Source: Owenia fusiformis (Eukaryota > Annelida > Polychaeta > Sabellida > Oweniidae). From it: a stretch of DNA of 64,000 bases. The notes beneath the pieces were generated by a model. That model was not told the DNA's origin. It made no database searches and saw only the letters and a program-made list of their open reading frames with translations. Below, piece after piece: positions 1 through 20,493 of the stretch. The stretch's first letter is position 1. Every line of letters begins with the position of its first letter. The DNA is taken from the NCBI GenBank assembly GCA_903813345.2, contig CAIIXF020000007.1, forward strand, positions 10,857,730-10,921,729. The letters are read 5' to 3'. The position numbers and the translations under genes were made by a program.

Positions 1-3000
1 ATTGTTAGCTTTTTACATGCAAGGCATTTCGTTTCTTTTTCGGTAAAAAGTAAAAGGAGTGCAAGTAACTGGCCAAATCGCCAGGTAAACATGGGATATT
101 TTAGACCAAGTTCCCAATAAATAATAGGCTTATACTCGATATGAACATTTGAAAACCGTTGTAATCTTGGATTAATGTGGACAGTCTCTCGCCATGTTTT
201 TGATTCTGTATACTGAATTTGGCCATTTACTAATAATTTCCATTTTCCTTTGTCCATAATTCTATGTTTAAAAGTATTTCCTTCCAAATAAGTTAAGAAT
301 TCTTGACGGATAACAGGATATGTATCTAAAATAGACATGACGTCACTTAAAAAACCCTGACTATGCAGATTATGAACATCTCGTACAATCGTGCTCGCAA
401 GGCGAATTATAAATATTTTTTTCTGTATTAAGATGTCACTTAATCTGCATAGTCGTCCTAGAAACATTAATTTTAATTTATGTATATAAGATTGCACTGA
501 ATATTGCCCCAGAGAGCTTATCACAGCTCCACTCGGTGTACGATTCACCATACCCTGAAATCGTTTTGCTATGTGACGCTGTGTAATCTCTACTGTTTCA
601 ATTTCATTAGGACTTAAAGAATACCATAGTTCACATCCGTACATTGCCGTCGGCATAATGATACGATTCCATATTTTAAGACTTACTAATGGGTTAAGTC
701 CTCCATTGTACATTCCTATGTTGCATAAAGAGTTAAAACACGCTCTAGCTTTTTTATTAGCATCTATCAAGGCAGGTTTGGAAGTGAGATTTTTGTTGAT
801 AATATTACCGACATATACTTGTTCATTTCTGGTAGGTATTGGATCCTTACCTAATGACCAGTTTGAGTTACACTTATTTAGGTTTGATTTCCCAAAGATA
901 ATTACAGCACTTTTGCATTGTTTCAAAGGTGGACCAGCATGATATACTAGTCTCCAACGACAGCTGTACTTGTATACAATATTTAATAGATTTTGTAGAC
1001 CACTAGCAGTGGCAGATATGACCGTCGTGTCGTCGGCTACAAGTATACATGGCAATTGTAAATCTGGTGCAATCCTGACCCCAAAAGATGACTGGCACAT
1101 TTCAATTATTAGGTCATTAATGTAGATTTGAAACCAGATTGAACTACAAATTCTTCCTTGACCACAGCCTTGATTTATGGTAATCTCCCTAGAGTATTCA
1201 TCATCGTACAAGACTCGAGCACTGGTATTACTATACCCTTGTACTATGAGTCTCCACGAGAGCCCATTGATACCTAAATTAAAAAGTTTTACAAATAGCC
1301 CATGTCTATACAATAAATCAAATGCCATACGATTATCAAGAAATGCGCAAAAAACTGTAGAGTGTCGTTCATTAAAGTGATGTAGGACTTCCTTTAAAAC
1401 GTACGTTGCCATTTGGCTACCTCCACCATTTTTGCTAGCAAATTGCAAATTATGTGGAACACCTGCCCTCTCTAATACAGACATGTTTCGGTTTAGAATT
1501 ATAGTGTCCCATATCTTATTGATAACAGGTGTAAGGGTTAACCCCCTAAAATTAGTTCGTATTCTTTTGTCTTTCTTCTTACCCTTATGTAAGGAAATGA
1601 TGGTACCAAGTTTTTGACTTTTTGGGACACATTCTAACCTAATCATAGTATTAAAGAGGTTTGTAATTGTTTGTATAAGCATGCTACCACCATGTTTAAA
1701 GTGCTCGTATGTTATCAAGTCATAACCTGGAGCCTTATTGGAAGAACTAGATTTAATGACGTCATATACGTCCTGTGACGAAATTGGGACACTCATTTCT
1801 CTATCCTCATTTTGATATGACTCTATGTAACATCTTTTGAAATCAGATTCTATTTTACTCATGAACTCGTTATCAAAATGTGGGTAGAGAGAAGGAGTTC
1901 CCAATTCCTCATAGTAATCTGCCCATGCATCACGAATTTTGGCTGGATCACGGACAATTTGCCCATCAACGAGGAGCTCATGAGATTCCCTTTTTATGTT
2001 TCTAGACTTTCTAACTACTTTATAGAAATCGTGTATATTCAAATCTGCAGCTTCCTCAAATTTTGTATCTTGAGAACGCTCATACATTATTTTAGCACGC
2101 CGTAATTCAGCCCTGAAACTTCGCTTCGCTTTTTTATATTCAATTAAGAACATGTTACATTTAGCTTTTGGTTTACCGTTACTGATCCAGAGACGTCTGG
2201 ATTTTCTCATTAAAGTATGTAGTTCTTTAACTCTACCAAATTTCCAAAATGGATTTAAAAAATGTTTAAAACACGATTTTGGAATTGCATTATTTGCTGC
2301 CTCTTTAATAGCATTCATAATATCAGATGTATAATGCTCAAGATCTGATTCATTCGTTGCATTGCTCATATTAATTGACCTTAACTTTCTCTTCAGTGAT
2401 TCACGATAATTCATTAAATCTTCTCTGGAGGATTTATTCCACTTCAGCATTGTTACTTCGCTATACTTTTTTAAATTTTGTTCGATGCAAAATTCCATAA
2501 ATATTGGACAATGGTTTGATAGAATCAGGTCATGATCATCTGTGACAGAGCATTTTTTAACTAAATCCAGTTTAGAACCTGGTATCATGATAAAATCAAT
2601 GAGAGACTGGTGCATCATGTCACTACTAGTGTATGTATACAGTGGACCAGTAGTGACTTGTTGCGTATTGACACATACAAATTCGCAATCATCTATAAAC
2701 TGCACTTTGTGGCTGAAAGATGACCGTTAAAATCCCCAGCAAGAATAACAGTTCCTATACTATTATATCTATCACATACATCTTTCAGATCGCTTATGTA
2801 TTCCTTATACTCATATGTTGATTTATTAGTAGAGGGAAGATACACACCAATTATAAAAAGTGGTTCTTTTGATAAGGTAATCTGGATACCACAAATTCTA
2901 TCACTCGATATTTCTAGATCACACACATATTTAATGTTTTTTCTATAAAGTATAGCTACTCCCCCACAACCACGCCGTTTATTTACTATATCAATTGATA

Positions 3001-3217
3001 GGGTTTTATCACAAGCAGCGACGCTTTTAAAATCTGAGTCAATTGTATTTAAGTAATTCACATTACTTGGGTACAACCAGTGCTCCTGGATGACGCATAT
3101 ATCAGTTTGCTGTAGTATATTACACAAGTATGGGGTGCTATACATAACCCCTTGTACGTTCCATGATAGAAGTCTAATTGTCATTATTAAAGATATAAAT
3201 GTAAGATTTATTCCCAT
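1..3217 (-). pseudogene. LINE ORF2: endonuclease-reverse transcriptase with one frameshift
   Basis: Frame one runs from 3217 to a TAG at 2695-2693. It begins the endonuclease with LLSWNVQGV, QEHWL and GDFNGH. The -1 frame takes over between 2726 and 2693 and is then open for every codon down to position 3, checked line by line. It contains SLIDFIM, then SNHCPI where the family usually has SDH, the RT motif NKAPGYD (about 1700-1755), FLDNRMAFD (1317-1343) in place of the usual FLDxSKAFD, and VADD (1029-1040) in place of YADD. The catalytic RT aspartates are present. At the left edge a C-x2-C pair (KCLACK) suggests the start of a C-terminal zinc knuckle. A one-base deletion near 2700-2720 explains the break. 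The role is target-primed reverse transcription; this copy would need frame correction or trans-supply. Confidence 0.88.
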
Positions 3218-4773
3218 GAATTATCTTGTTCAGTATTGCTCTTATAGTTTGGAATCCATTCTTTACAAAGTACACCATCTGGCCAAAAATGTTGGTCATC
3301 TAATACAGAATGGCTATGCTGTGCAAGTACATTGATCCGTAATGAATATGAATGAGTAAGGCCAAAGTTTGAAGTATACGTTTTAAGGAGACGGACGAAT
3401 GTAATTGTCACACCCTTGCTAAGGGCGAAAGATTGAATTTTCTTACTAAGATCACCAAATGGCAATTTGGATCGAAGACGCGATACGAATAAGCGCTTTA
3501 TATTTTGCCGTCTGTTACGTGGGCGTTGATATCCCGAGAATCCAATGTCGTCTTCATCTTCGTCATCGTTATTAGTAACAGCTGCGTTATTAAATTCTTG
3601 CCTGTATGAAGTTACAACAGGAATAGTATTCACCTTAGTTGTGGCTGCTAGGCAAAAGGAATGTTCACAGGGTGAGGAGGGTATCCGTTTACCTTCACTT
3701 GTAGTAGGTGTTGTCCTTACACGGTTAGACGAGTCAGGTTTGGCCATATTGTCACCTCTTTCCTTAGTCGTATCTGCATTGACCGGTGACTGCTTGGCAG
3801 AGCTGTTAGTCGTTTTTTGCTGAGGAGATGACGACATACTGTTATGGTCACTTGGGGAAGTGCATATGTCAGGTACTGGACTCGTGGGATCAGTAGCGTC
3901 CATTGTTTCATGTTGGTTAGCAGCTGATACAAACCGTTTACGAGAATAAGTATCCTTAAGTTCATTAACATTCTTGTGGACAGTTCCGACTTTTCCTTCA
4001 AGAGCATTTAGTCGTTGTTTAACATCATTTTCATAACTTTGCATTTTGGATTTAAATTCAGAGACTTCGTGTTCTCTTTCTTTTAACAGTAATTTAACAT
4101 GTTTTAGCTCATTTTTGGCTTTTGCCTCACAGTCTCTGATTGTTTGTTCACTTTGTTTGTATTGCTTAATTTGTTTTTGTAGGTCTTTAATTTCAGCATT
4201 TTGTAGCTCGAGGGTTTGGGATATTTCAGCGCATGTTCCTTTAATTGTAAATATATAAGACATCATGGTCTCCATCATTGAGAAGTGGGTTGACGTAGTC
4301 GGTTGACTATGTTGATTGATTGAATCAGGGTCGCAAACATCATCATTTGAAATAAATGATCTAGCGAAGCGTGACGTATGTTCATTGTCAACTATTGGAG
4401 TTTTCGTAAATATTGACATGAGGTCTGCAACACTATTGCCTTCTGTGAATTGATAAAGTGCGTAGCAATCACTTGCAAGTTTGCTTTTGCGATCTTCACT
4501 CCGTCCACCTTTCCTTGCTATCAGCTTGAATTTAGGTGTTTCAGAGCGTTCCATTCGTGCTCTGATGAGTAGATAATCCCTGAAACCATCTATAGATAGA
4601 TTACTGTGCTCACACAACGACAACAGTCTTTCAATATACACATCTTTCGGCAGTTCCTGCAACGTTTCAAAAAGTTTATCCCATGTACGTTGTGCACTTG
4701 GGATCTGGCTTTGGGTTTCATCTTCACCAGCGCTCGAGTCAGAATATTCATGGTCATTGTTACTACATGCCAT
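3208..4773 (-). CDS. LINE ORF1 protein (coiled coil plus RRM-like C-terminus)
   Basis: Uninterrupted ORF of 521 codons upstream of the endonuclease/RT frame. The N-terminal part (about residues 25-145) looks helical and charged. Residues about 165-285 form a long heptad-like coiled coil rich in Lys, Glu and Gln (for example LELQNAEIKDLQKQIKQYKQ), typical of ORF1 trimerisation. A Ser/Thr/Pro-rich linker follows (about 290-400), with an acidic DDEDEDD stretch. The last 100 residues contain RLFVSRLRSKLPFGDLSKKI and end near HFWPDGVLCKEW, the pattern of the RRM-like domain found in ORF1 of many invertebrate LINEs. The expected job is to bind the element RNA as a chaperone. The family assignment rests on layout and pattern, not on a search. 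Confidence 0.85.
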   Translation of the reverse strand: MACSNNDHEYSDSSAGEDETQSQIPSAQRTWDKLFETLQELPKDVYIERLLSLCEHSNLSIDGFRDYLLIRARMERSETPKFKLIARKGGRSEDRKSKLASDCYALYQFTEGNSVADLMSIFTKTPIVDNEHTSRFARSFISNDDVCDPDSINQHSQPTTSTHFSMMETMMSYIFTIKGTCAEISQTLELQNAEIKDLQKQIKQYKQSEQTIRDCEAKAKNELKHVKLLLKEREHEVSEFKSKMQSYENDVKQRLNALEGKVGTVHKNVNELKDTYSRKRFVSAANQHETMDATDPTSPVPDICTSPSDHNSMSSSPQQKTTNSSAKQSPVNADTTKERGDNMAKPDSSNRVRTTPTTSEGKRIPSSPCEHSFCLAATTKVNTIPVVTSYRQEFNNAAVTNNDDEDEDDIGFSGYQRPRNRRQNIKRLFVSRLRSKLPFGDLSKKIQSFALSKGVTITFVRLLKTYTSNFGLTHSYSLRINVLAQHSHSVLDDQHFWPDGVLCKEWIPNYKSNTEQDNSWE

Positions 4774-5299
4774 CTTTCCAGCATTTATCTAGATTTATCT
4801 AAATTCAATTGAAAGAGGGCAGTACTGGGCTTACACCGTTCCATTCCATTTCAGCAACGCATTGAGCTACTCAGGCCGATGTGACCTCGGGTATTGTTTT
4901 AATCAGCGAAAATGATCAAAATAGCTATATAATAGTCTATTCCACTGGCCACTGTGATTTTTTCCGTAACTGATCTTTAGTAAGTAAGTAAATGTGGTTA
5001 GCCTACTAAATAGTTAGGAATGGCGTTTGAATGTAGAGAATCAGTTCAAAGGATTTATGTAAAAGTGTTTTACCGTTTTTCCCGTCGGCCAATGTACACT
5101 AATATATATCCAAAATGATCTCGCAACTGTCCGATTTGATTGTGCCCGAAGCTCCAAATCCTAGTTTGATCTAAATAAGCACAATTCCATATTTAATTCC
5201 AAATCTCTGCAGCAAAAATATAAACATGCCACGGTCACGCATGCGCACTTCGTGGTATCTTATTACTTTGACAAATTATGTGTGATGTGATTTTCTTAC
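4774..5299. other. LINE 5' region and intron of the WDR49-like gene
   Basis: No coding sequence seen. The part next to 4773 is probably the LINE 5' untranslated region; its true end and any target-site duplication could not be fixed. The remainder is intron, ending with the donor (minus strand GTAAG, 5299-5295) of the exon at 5300. Confidence 0.4.
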
Positions 5300-14333
<9,034 letters not shown>

Positions 14334-14479
14334 TTTCCAAGTTTCTCAAATAAAAACTCTTTTTGAGGAGGAATATTATTGTCTAATTTGCTACTTTTTC
14401 ATCACTTCAGTGAAAGCAACCATAGCCTCTGTAGTTACTACATTACACAACGTTATACTTAATGCGTATTTTATTACAG

Positions 14480-14577
14480 TTTATATATACGAGGTGTCAA
14501 TAAAATTGTATTCATAACATAAAATTCCACTTCACTTTGACGGCCATTTGTAAATCATTCACAAGTTGCCAGGTAAT
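14480..14577 (-). promoter_or_regulatory. Promoter of the WDR49-like gene: TATA box and RFX X-box-like site
   Basis: On the minus strand TATATATAAA lies at 14489-14480, about 150 bases upstream of the ATG at 14333, allowing a 5' leader of about 120 bases. Further upstream, GTTGCCAGGTAAT (14565-14577) matches the X-box consensus GTNRCC(0-3)RGYAAC at 11 of 12 positions. X-boxes bind RFX factors that drive ciliary genes, consistent with the assigned family. A gccatttg YY1-like site is at 14543-14550. All are motif matches only. Confidence 0.45.
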
Positions 14578-14618
14578 TGACCTTGACCGGTTGATTGAGT
14601 AGCAGAAAACCTTTCACA

Positions 14619-15269
14619 GGGTTGTGCTAAATACCACCTAGGTGCCCTACACCTAGGTGTCCCCATTGAAATGCCTTACTGGCATATTTTACTACTTTAT
14701 TTCAAGATAACATTTTTCCAAGTGTTAATATGGTACATAATAAAGTATTTTCGCGGAACTTGTGTAAATATTTCTGTTTGTTTATGATATTTTTTTTAAT
14801 TAGGCCTATCTTGAAAATTTTGATCGATGTTGAAAAAGTAATTTGTAAGAATAATATTTCATTATTTGCTCACTATAAAAGTGAATTTTTAAATGCATTT
14901 TTTTAGCATTTTAAATGCTACAAATTCACTATTTTAGCAACAAGTATGAACAATATATATATTTCAAATATAAATGCATACTTTAGCATTAGCATTAATG
15001 GTGTTTTATTACTACAAATAAGTAACCATAGCTACCATACATATGAGCAAAATTCCAGGTGCCCATTTTATAACAATAAAACTTTTTACATTTTATTTTT
15101 GAATCTTCTTTGCTATATTCTCGACTAAAAATTATTATTTCAAGCCTATTCAATGTCAAGTCAATATGACAAAGGAAATAATACTATATTTAAAATATGT
15201 ACATGGTTTAAAATGGAATTAGAAATCCAGGTGCCCAAGGGGACACCTAGGTGGTATTTAGTAACACCC
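14619..15269. mobile_element. Non-autonomous hAT-like transposon with 8-bp target duplication
   Basis: Ends are inverted repeats: GGGTTGTGCTAAATACCACC at 14619 and the complement of GGGTGTTACTAAATACCACC ending at 15269, continuing into ctaggtg. CTTTCACA is present directly on both sides (14611-14618 and 15270-15277), an 8-bp target duplication (9 if the neighbouring C is counted). The duplication length suggests hAT. The interior is AT-rich with no transposase. It sits a few dozen bases upstream of the putative X-box of the WDR49-like promoter. Confidence 0.8.
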
Positions 15270-15478
15270 CTTTCACATAAGAACTACTGATTTTATTCAA
15301 TTATCTAATCTATTAAACAATCAAACACTCTTAATAGGATAACCATTACAATATTTTCAATCTCCATATTGCTTTTTCAAATATCAATTCCATTATACGC
15401 TTCGGATAAAGTCAAAAGAGTGAATATGTATTTATTCCAGTGATCTAAGGGGTCTTCAATTAAGGAACTTCCGCAAAG

Positions 15479-15541
15479 TGACGTCACATTTCCGCCATAT
15501 TGCTCTTGAAGTTCTCAGATTTAAATTTCGTACAAAAAGGT
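15479..15541 (+). promoter_or_regulatory. Promoter-like island: CRE, YY1 site and possible noncoding exon
   Basis: TGACGTCA (15479-15486) is a perfect CRE and CCGCCATATTG (15492-15502) a perfect YY1-type site on the plus strand. They are followed at 15540 by a possible donor, AAAAAG|GTAAAT. This could be the 5' noncoding exon of talin, whose ATG exon has an upstream acceptor, or half of a bidirectional promoter with the WDR49-like gene. The transcript is not demonstrated. Confidence 0.3.
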
Positions 15542-16571
15542 AAATATCTTGTTTATTTACGATATGATTATAATAAAACAGTGCTACTATGTTCGATGAA
15601 TCATTTATCTTGACGATAATTCTATCTTACGAACCAGGTTTACAAGAATAAATCTCTAAAATGATTACTATTTTTTGACTATTTTGTCAAATATTTTGGG
15701 GTTGGGCTTCCAAGATCGTCTGCATTGTTTTTGGAATGATGTATTGTTGCATGCACATCCTATTGTACAAGGGTATGACCTTTATAGAGTATATTATTTA
15801 CATGGTTTGCATCACAATTTTTTATATGTGTTTGTGTATGTTGTTGACAGTTGTGTCAGTCCCGTGCTCCCTCACAAATTGTTGATTGAGGTGAAAAAAT
15901 CTTGTGAGAGCACAATAATGACCAAACAGACTAGTCTACGCAAAAGAATTCTGTATAGATTGTTTGATTCTAACCAGCAACAACCGAGGGAGTCTCTTTG
16001 TTGCCTGAGACACTCCAATGTACCCCCATGATTCTGTCGGGAACATTGTTCATGTTGCGTTACGGAAATGTAATAGAATTTTAGGATATAACTCTTTTAG
16101 ACTAATTCCATCGTTTAGAAATAATTTATCGACAACAACTCATTTGTAGTCCTCTATGTGTTAATCACTTCTAATTTGTTTTAATATGGAAAACACAATT
16201 TTGACCTTTTCATCAGTTTTGAAATTTATATTTAAAAGAATGCCAAACTACATATATAAACCAAAATAAAAAAGTTAAAAGCAGCAAAATGAAATAGAGG
16301 GGAATTTTTACCTCAAAACTTTAAAGCTTTAGTTTTCCTTGATCTAGGCATATATATTTACATTTTGATTATTTGATTGGTATTTTCATTTTCTTCTGCA
16401 AAGTTTTTCATCAATACATGTAGATGTAGATCAATACATTCCCATGCATTCAAAAATTGATGGGGGTTTGACAAGATTTTAAGACCTCTTTGAAAAACTT
16501 AAATATTAGCCAATACAATGCTACCTTATGAACATCTTGGCTAGTTATCTGCATTTTCTTGGTGTGCTGTG
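15542..16571. other. No gene seen
   Basis: AT-rich DNA. A 118-codon open frame at 15675-16031 has no protein-like character and no splice support. Nothing else recognised. Confidence 0.4.
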
Positions 16572-16575
16572 TTAA

Positions 16576-17219
16576 CCTTTACCATGCTGCCTTATTTCAG
16601 GAAATATATCCCACGCAACTGGCTTATTTTTCAAAGAGTGCAAAAAATGATATGCCTGGACTAAATAATTAATATCTCAATAACTACTGAATGAATCTGG
16701 ATAAAATTTTCAATTTTTTCGTACATTAACACGACTGGGCATAAATATACCATGAATACTCCTCCGGAATCCGCCGCTCCGCCTCTTCGTCTGGTCAGAA
16801 TCCAAATCTGAATTTGCAGCGATCGAATGTTCAATTTTTCAATTCAGAAAATATTCTAGTTTCTATTTTCGATGACCGTTATCGGCTTCCAAGAGCCTAA
16901 AGAGCTCGAAATCGTAATCTATTTCCTCCACATTTTCGTTGTGATCGTATTTGTCTACCATTTTGTACGATTCGTTCACTAAAAACGACTAAAACACTGT
17001 TTAAATTGTTGAATTGAGAATTATTTTTCTAAATATCGCCATTTCTAGGTCAACAGGAAGTCATGTTAGGCACTGAATAAATCGGGCAATCTAATTGGAC
17101 AATACAAATGGCGCGAAAAAGTAGTTTTTAAAAGTTTGAAATCGGGCGTACGGGTCCGCCGGCAGTTGTGAGAGACATTTTAGTCTCGGCGGACGCGTCC
17201 GCTGGCAGCACGCTAAAGG
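16576..17219. mobile_element. piggyBac-like non-autonomous element flanked by TTAA
   Basis: Starts CCTTTACCATGCTGCC after TTAA (16572-16575) and ends with the complement of CCTTTAGCGTGCTGCC before TTAA (17220-17223). TTAA duplications with CCY-type ends are the hallmark of piggyBac. Subterminal GC-rich repeats (ccgccggcag, gtccgctggcag) lie near the right end. There is no transposase frame in the 644 bases. Confidence 0.75.
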
Positions 17220-17223
17220 TTAA

Positions 17224-17944
17224 ACAGTTTGCTTCCTCAATTTTTATATCCTTGGTTATCATATTTACTATTTGAAACACTCAAGTCAACTGACTCAGGT
17301 GTGAGAAAATTCCGAATTTGTTTTTGCAGCTTTATCATCAGTTGAAATGGTGTTTGTGCAGCATCATTTTTTTCAAAAAGCAGTTTCTAAAGAAATTGAC
17401 AACTTTTGTACTCCACACCTGGTGACATTTTTAAGAGTAAAATAGCATACCAGTACGCAAGTGAATCTTGATCTATGTATATTTTTGTAGGTATTAACCA
17501 AAATGTAAACAACAAATTAACACCCTAGATTCATACTAACTAGAATTGTTATTGTTTTATGATTAACTGAAATTGAATAATATCATTTAATTTATTGGGA
17601 TTTTAAATCTGCTGTATATTGGCAACTGTTACTTTATCATGGAGTGTAATACATTTATACTGTACACCATAGTGTACACATACTGTTAGTGTACATGTAA
17701 TAGTTATAAGATAAATTCACATCTGACCAGCAGTAATATCTCATAAAATAAAGCCCCTGTTGCAATTCTGGCAGCTACTGATACCAGACTTCAAATATAG
17801 AATGTTCCTTAATATAGGTGCTAGTTATCTTTATCTATATTGGTCTGTCCATTGATTCACAAGGAAAATTGAAATAAGGCAAGTGCCACACAATATGCAT
17901 GGACATTTTAACTCAAATAGAAGATGTTTTCGTGTAAATCATAA
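17224..17944. other. No gene seen
   Basis: AT-rich sequence without recognisable genes or structured repeats. Confidence 0.4.
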
Positions 17945-18605
17945 TTATCATGGCCTGTTACGCACAGAACGCCCGTGCGTACCAATTATTTCAAGATTTT
18001 TCAAAAACGAGGCTTATAAAAGCGTATTTATTTATGATTGTTAATATTGTGTACATAGGCAATTCTTCAGATAGCCAGATAACTTCTATATTTCGTAATC
18101 TTCAATTAATACAATTTGTCTAAGCGTATCAATCAATATCGTTGTTTTTCTGGTCCTTTAAAATCAATGTTACAAGATAGATTTTACGCACTGTGGCTAC
18201 CTCCATGTCCACAGGGACGATTTTGTAATCAACAGAGAAAGTGTATTAGATATATGGGCGAGAAGGAAGCCAAGGAGGCTTGCTTTAGCCTTGAACTGAG
18301 CTTTTGCCAGTTAACCATGGACGTTACATTTGACCTGAGACCCTCGGTGAAGACTGCGAATGAATTGGAAAAAAATAAAATTTGTTAAAATGCATCAATT
18401 TAATTCCGTATTTTTAACGATTTTTCTATGTCAGAATAGAATTATCTAAAGTTAAAAAAACACTCAGATTGCATTAAATAACATATTTGAAAAAAATTTC
18501 CCGGGGGAGCGTGCCCCCGGACCCCTCAAGATGCGCGGCCTTTGGCCACGCGGTCAAGCATCAGCGAGTGCGTACCAACTCAAAAAATAGCCCTACGCCC
18601 ATGAT
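17945..18605. repeat. Dispersed-type repeat with GC-rich end
   Basis: Bounded on the left by catggcctgttacgcaca and on the right by ccctacgcccatg, weakly inverted (atcatggcc / gggcgtag). Both sides carry gcgtaccaa (near 17977 and 18570). Near the right end a stem of five Gs and five Cs (gggggagcgtgccccc, about 18504-18520) is followed by a cggcctttggcc palindrome region. Composition differs sharply from the AT-rich surroundings. A 90-codon frame (18116-18388) inside has no recognisable domain. Confidence 0.4.
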
Positions 18606-19660
18606 TATTGTATCATTTTTCAGATTCATGCTTTAGAAAATCTAAATTGCCTAATGCTAGAATTAACAGTAATACTAATAAAGGGAATTACTTGGTAGAG
18701 TTGCCATTTTCTAGTTTCTAGTGTCTTTTTGAGATGAGCAGCTAGGTATCAACATCTAGGTGCTTGCTTTCAAGGGCCTGCAAAGTTACACTGATTTTAT
18801 TCATCTTGCTTCACAAGGTTTTATTTGCTCTATTGGAATTCAAAGATGGATTTTTACCACAGTTAACAATCTGCTGTGTTGTCTGCATATTTATAGTTGT
18901 CTGGAAATAGTTGCTGGTTGAATAATGTTTCCAGAGGCCTCATTATCCGGTCGACGCACCGCAAATCGCAATCGCAACGTAAATATTTAGCGAATCGTAC
19001 GCAAAACGATATTATGAGGTCATCTCAAAGGCACTCTAGCGCAAATTCATTGCTGTTTTGCGTCTTTAGCGCAAATCGCAGTTTTCTTATTACACGGTAG
19101 ACGCATCGCTATTTTCATTTCGCATCGCAAATACACTGCTAACCGCACGCAAATTGGTATTATGCAGTCATCGCACAGTTGCGTCCACGTAAATCAGTTG
19201 ATTTTTATGTCGCAAACTCCACTTTATTTGCGGCATCCCTGACCCTGCCGCAATATAAATCGCAAACATATCATCAAGAATCTTGATAGTTTTCCTATTT
19301 AAATTAACATTATCGTTGTAGAAATCTAGGAAGTGCCCTTTGAGACATCCAACTAAAAATAGGTTGAAAAACATTAGAGACACAAATAACCAAAACTTAT
19401 CAAAATCTAGTCTGAAAGTGCACGATTATGCTACCTTGGTTTTGTGAAATCTATAATAAATATCGCAATTCCATTTCGCAAATATCGTCTGCTAAAATTA
19501 AAATATTAGGGTTCGAGTTGCTGAGGTATCGGCGGTTTTCTCTAGGTAGGCTATATCAGTCGGACTAATTACAAAGACACCGTGTCTTGTTTTCAAGATG
19601 GGCTGCCTTCCAGTGACAGATCTAGATTTTCGCAAGATATATAAATGTTATGTAGTGGGA

Positions 19661-19799
19661 GGGATTCAATATGGGTTTTATTATGATGGACAATATGATA
19701 TTTACCGAGAGCCCGGAGGGTCAGAGGGAAATACCAAATTGTCCCTCAAAATATGTGAAATATCAAATTGTCATGAGGAATAAACCCATATTTAATCCC
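19661..19799. repeat. Palindromic MITE-like element
   Basis: gggattcaatatgggtttta at 19661-19680 pairs with ataaacccatatttaatccc at 19780-19799. The interior holds gaggg/ccctc blocks (ccgagagcccggagggtcag) resembling the centre of the element at 20565. Lies inside the 18.9-21.2 kb element. Confidence 0.6.
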
Positions 19800-20182
19800 G
19801 ACCAGTAAATTAGCTTTTTATTCCATGATATTCATAACTGTCTTCATAAAATCATTAGTTAGATTTTTCTATGAAAAAATGGTATATTTAATCAAGAAAA
19901 TATGACTTAGCTTTATGATATTTTTAAATATAAAAAAATTATTGTACATGTGTAACATAAACACATCAACATCAAAACATTCAGCAATACGTAAGCATTT
20001 TTGTCTGTGTCAGAGCGATGATGATAAAACTGGAATTCGTTTTTCACATAAGAACATCATTTTAGCATGCTATATCGACCCAACTGATTGAAAGAGGAAG
20101 CTTTGTTTGGCAAAAATTTTCAATACGATTTTTTCTCAATATCAAAAATATTCCCGATTATTCATCGGGAATTAGTAGTATC

Positions 20183-20252
20183 ATGGGATAAATAGAGATT
20201 ATCCTATATGAGGTTCAGGATATTGAACTATAGGATGATCTGTTTATCCCAT
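20183..20252. repeat. Small palindrome
   Basis: tgggataaat...atcctata (20183-20208) pairs with tataggat...tttatccca (20229-20251), loop about 20 bases. Third palindrome type in the same cluster. Confidence 0.55.
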
Positions 20253-20493
20253 ACCAATCTTGGTCATTTTGTTCACGCTGTTCAATTGGCCGGAGTTCAG
20301 AAAATTCATTTAGAATAGCTTGATTTTCAGATATTCATCCACTTTTATTTTTGAAATCCTTGTTTAACAGGGATACGCTCATTTCCTTCCTTCAAACAGA
20401 TCGCGATTGTCTGCCTTTTCTCCATTAACGTTTACAGTAATTAAGCGCATGTTACAAAAATGAACCAATATGCGAATGGCGATTATGACGTCA

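Larger units (their letters stand above)
1..4773 (-). mobile_element. Two-ORF LINE retrotransposon, nearly intact, cut by the window edge
   Basis: A non-LTR retrotransposon in minus orientation. ORF1 (4773-3208) is followed by ORF2 (from 3217), and the frames overlap by 10 bases, so the ORF2 ATG precedes the ORF1 stop. ORF2 carries an APE-type endonuclease and a reverse transcriptase and is still open at position 1, so the 3' end lies outside. Only one frameshift is seen in about 3.2 kb of ORF2, which suggests a young copy. The 5' boundary is not visible; untranslated sequence of the element may extend some hundred bases past 4773. The insertion lies downstream of the last visible WDR49-like exon and has the same orientation as that gene. 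The layout resembles the jockey/CR1/I group; I do not assign a clade. Confidence 0.9.

Noticed and set aside
658-2730. Several plus-strand frames of 60-94 codons
   Set aside because: They are antisense shadows of the LINE ORF2, whose reading frame is continuous on the minus strand.
15675-16031. 118-codon plus-strand open frame next to the 15.5-kb promoter-like island
   Set aside because: No protein-like composition, no domain, no splice sites fitting the island, and no homologue known to me.
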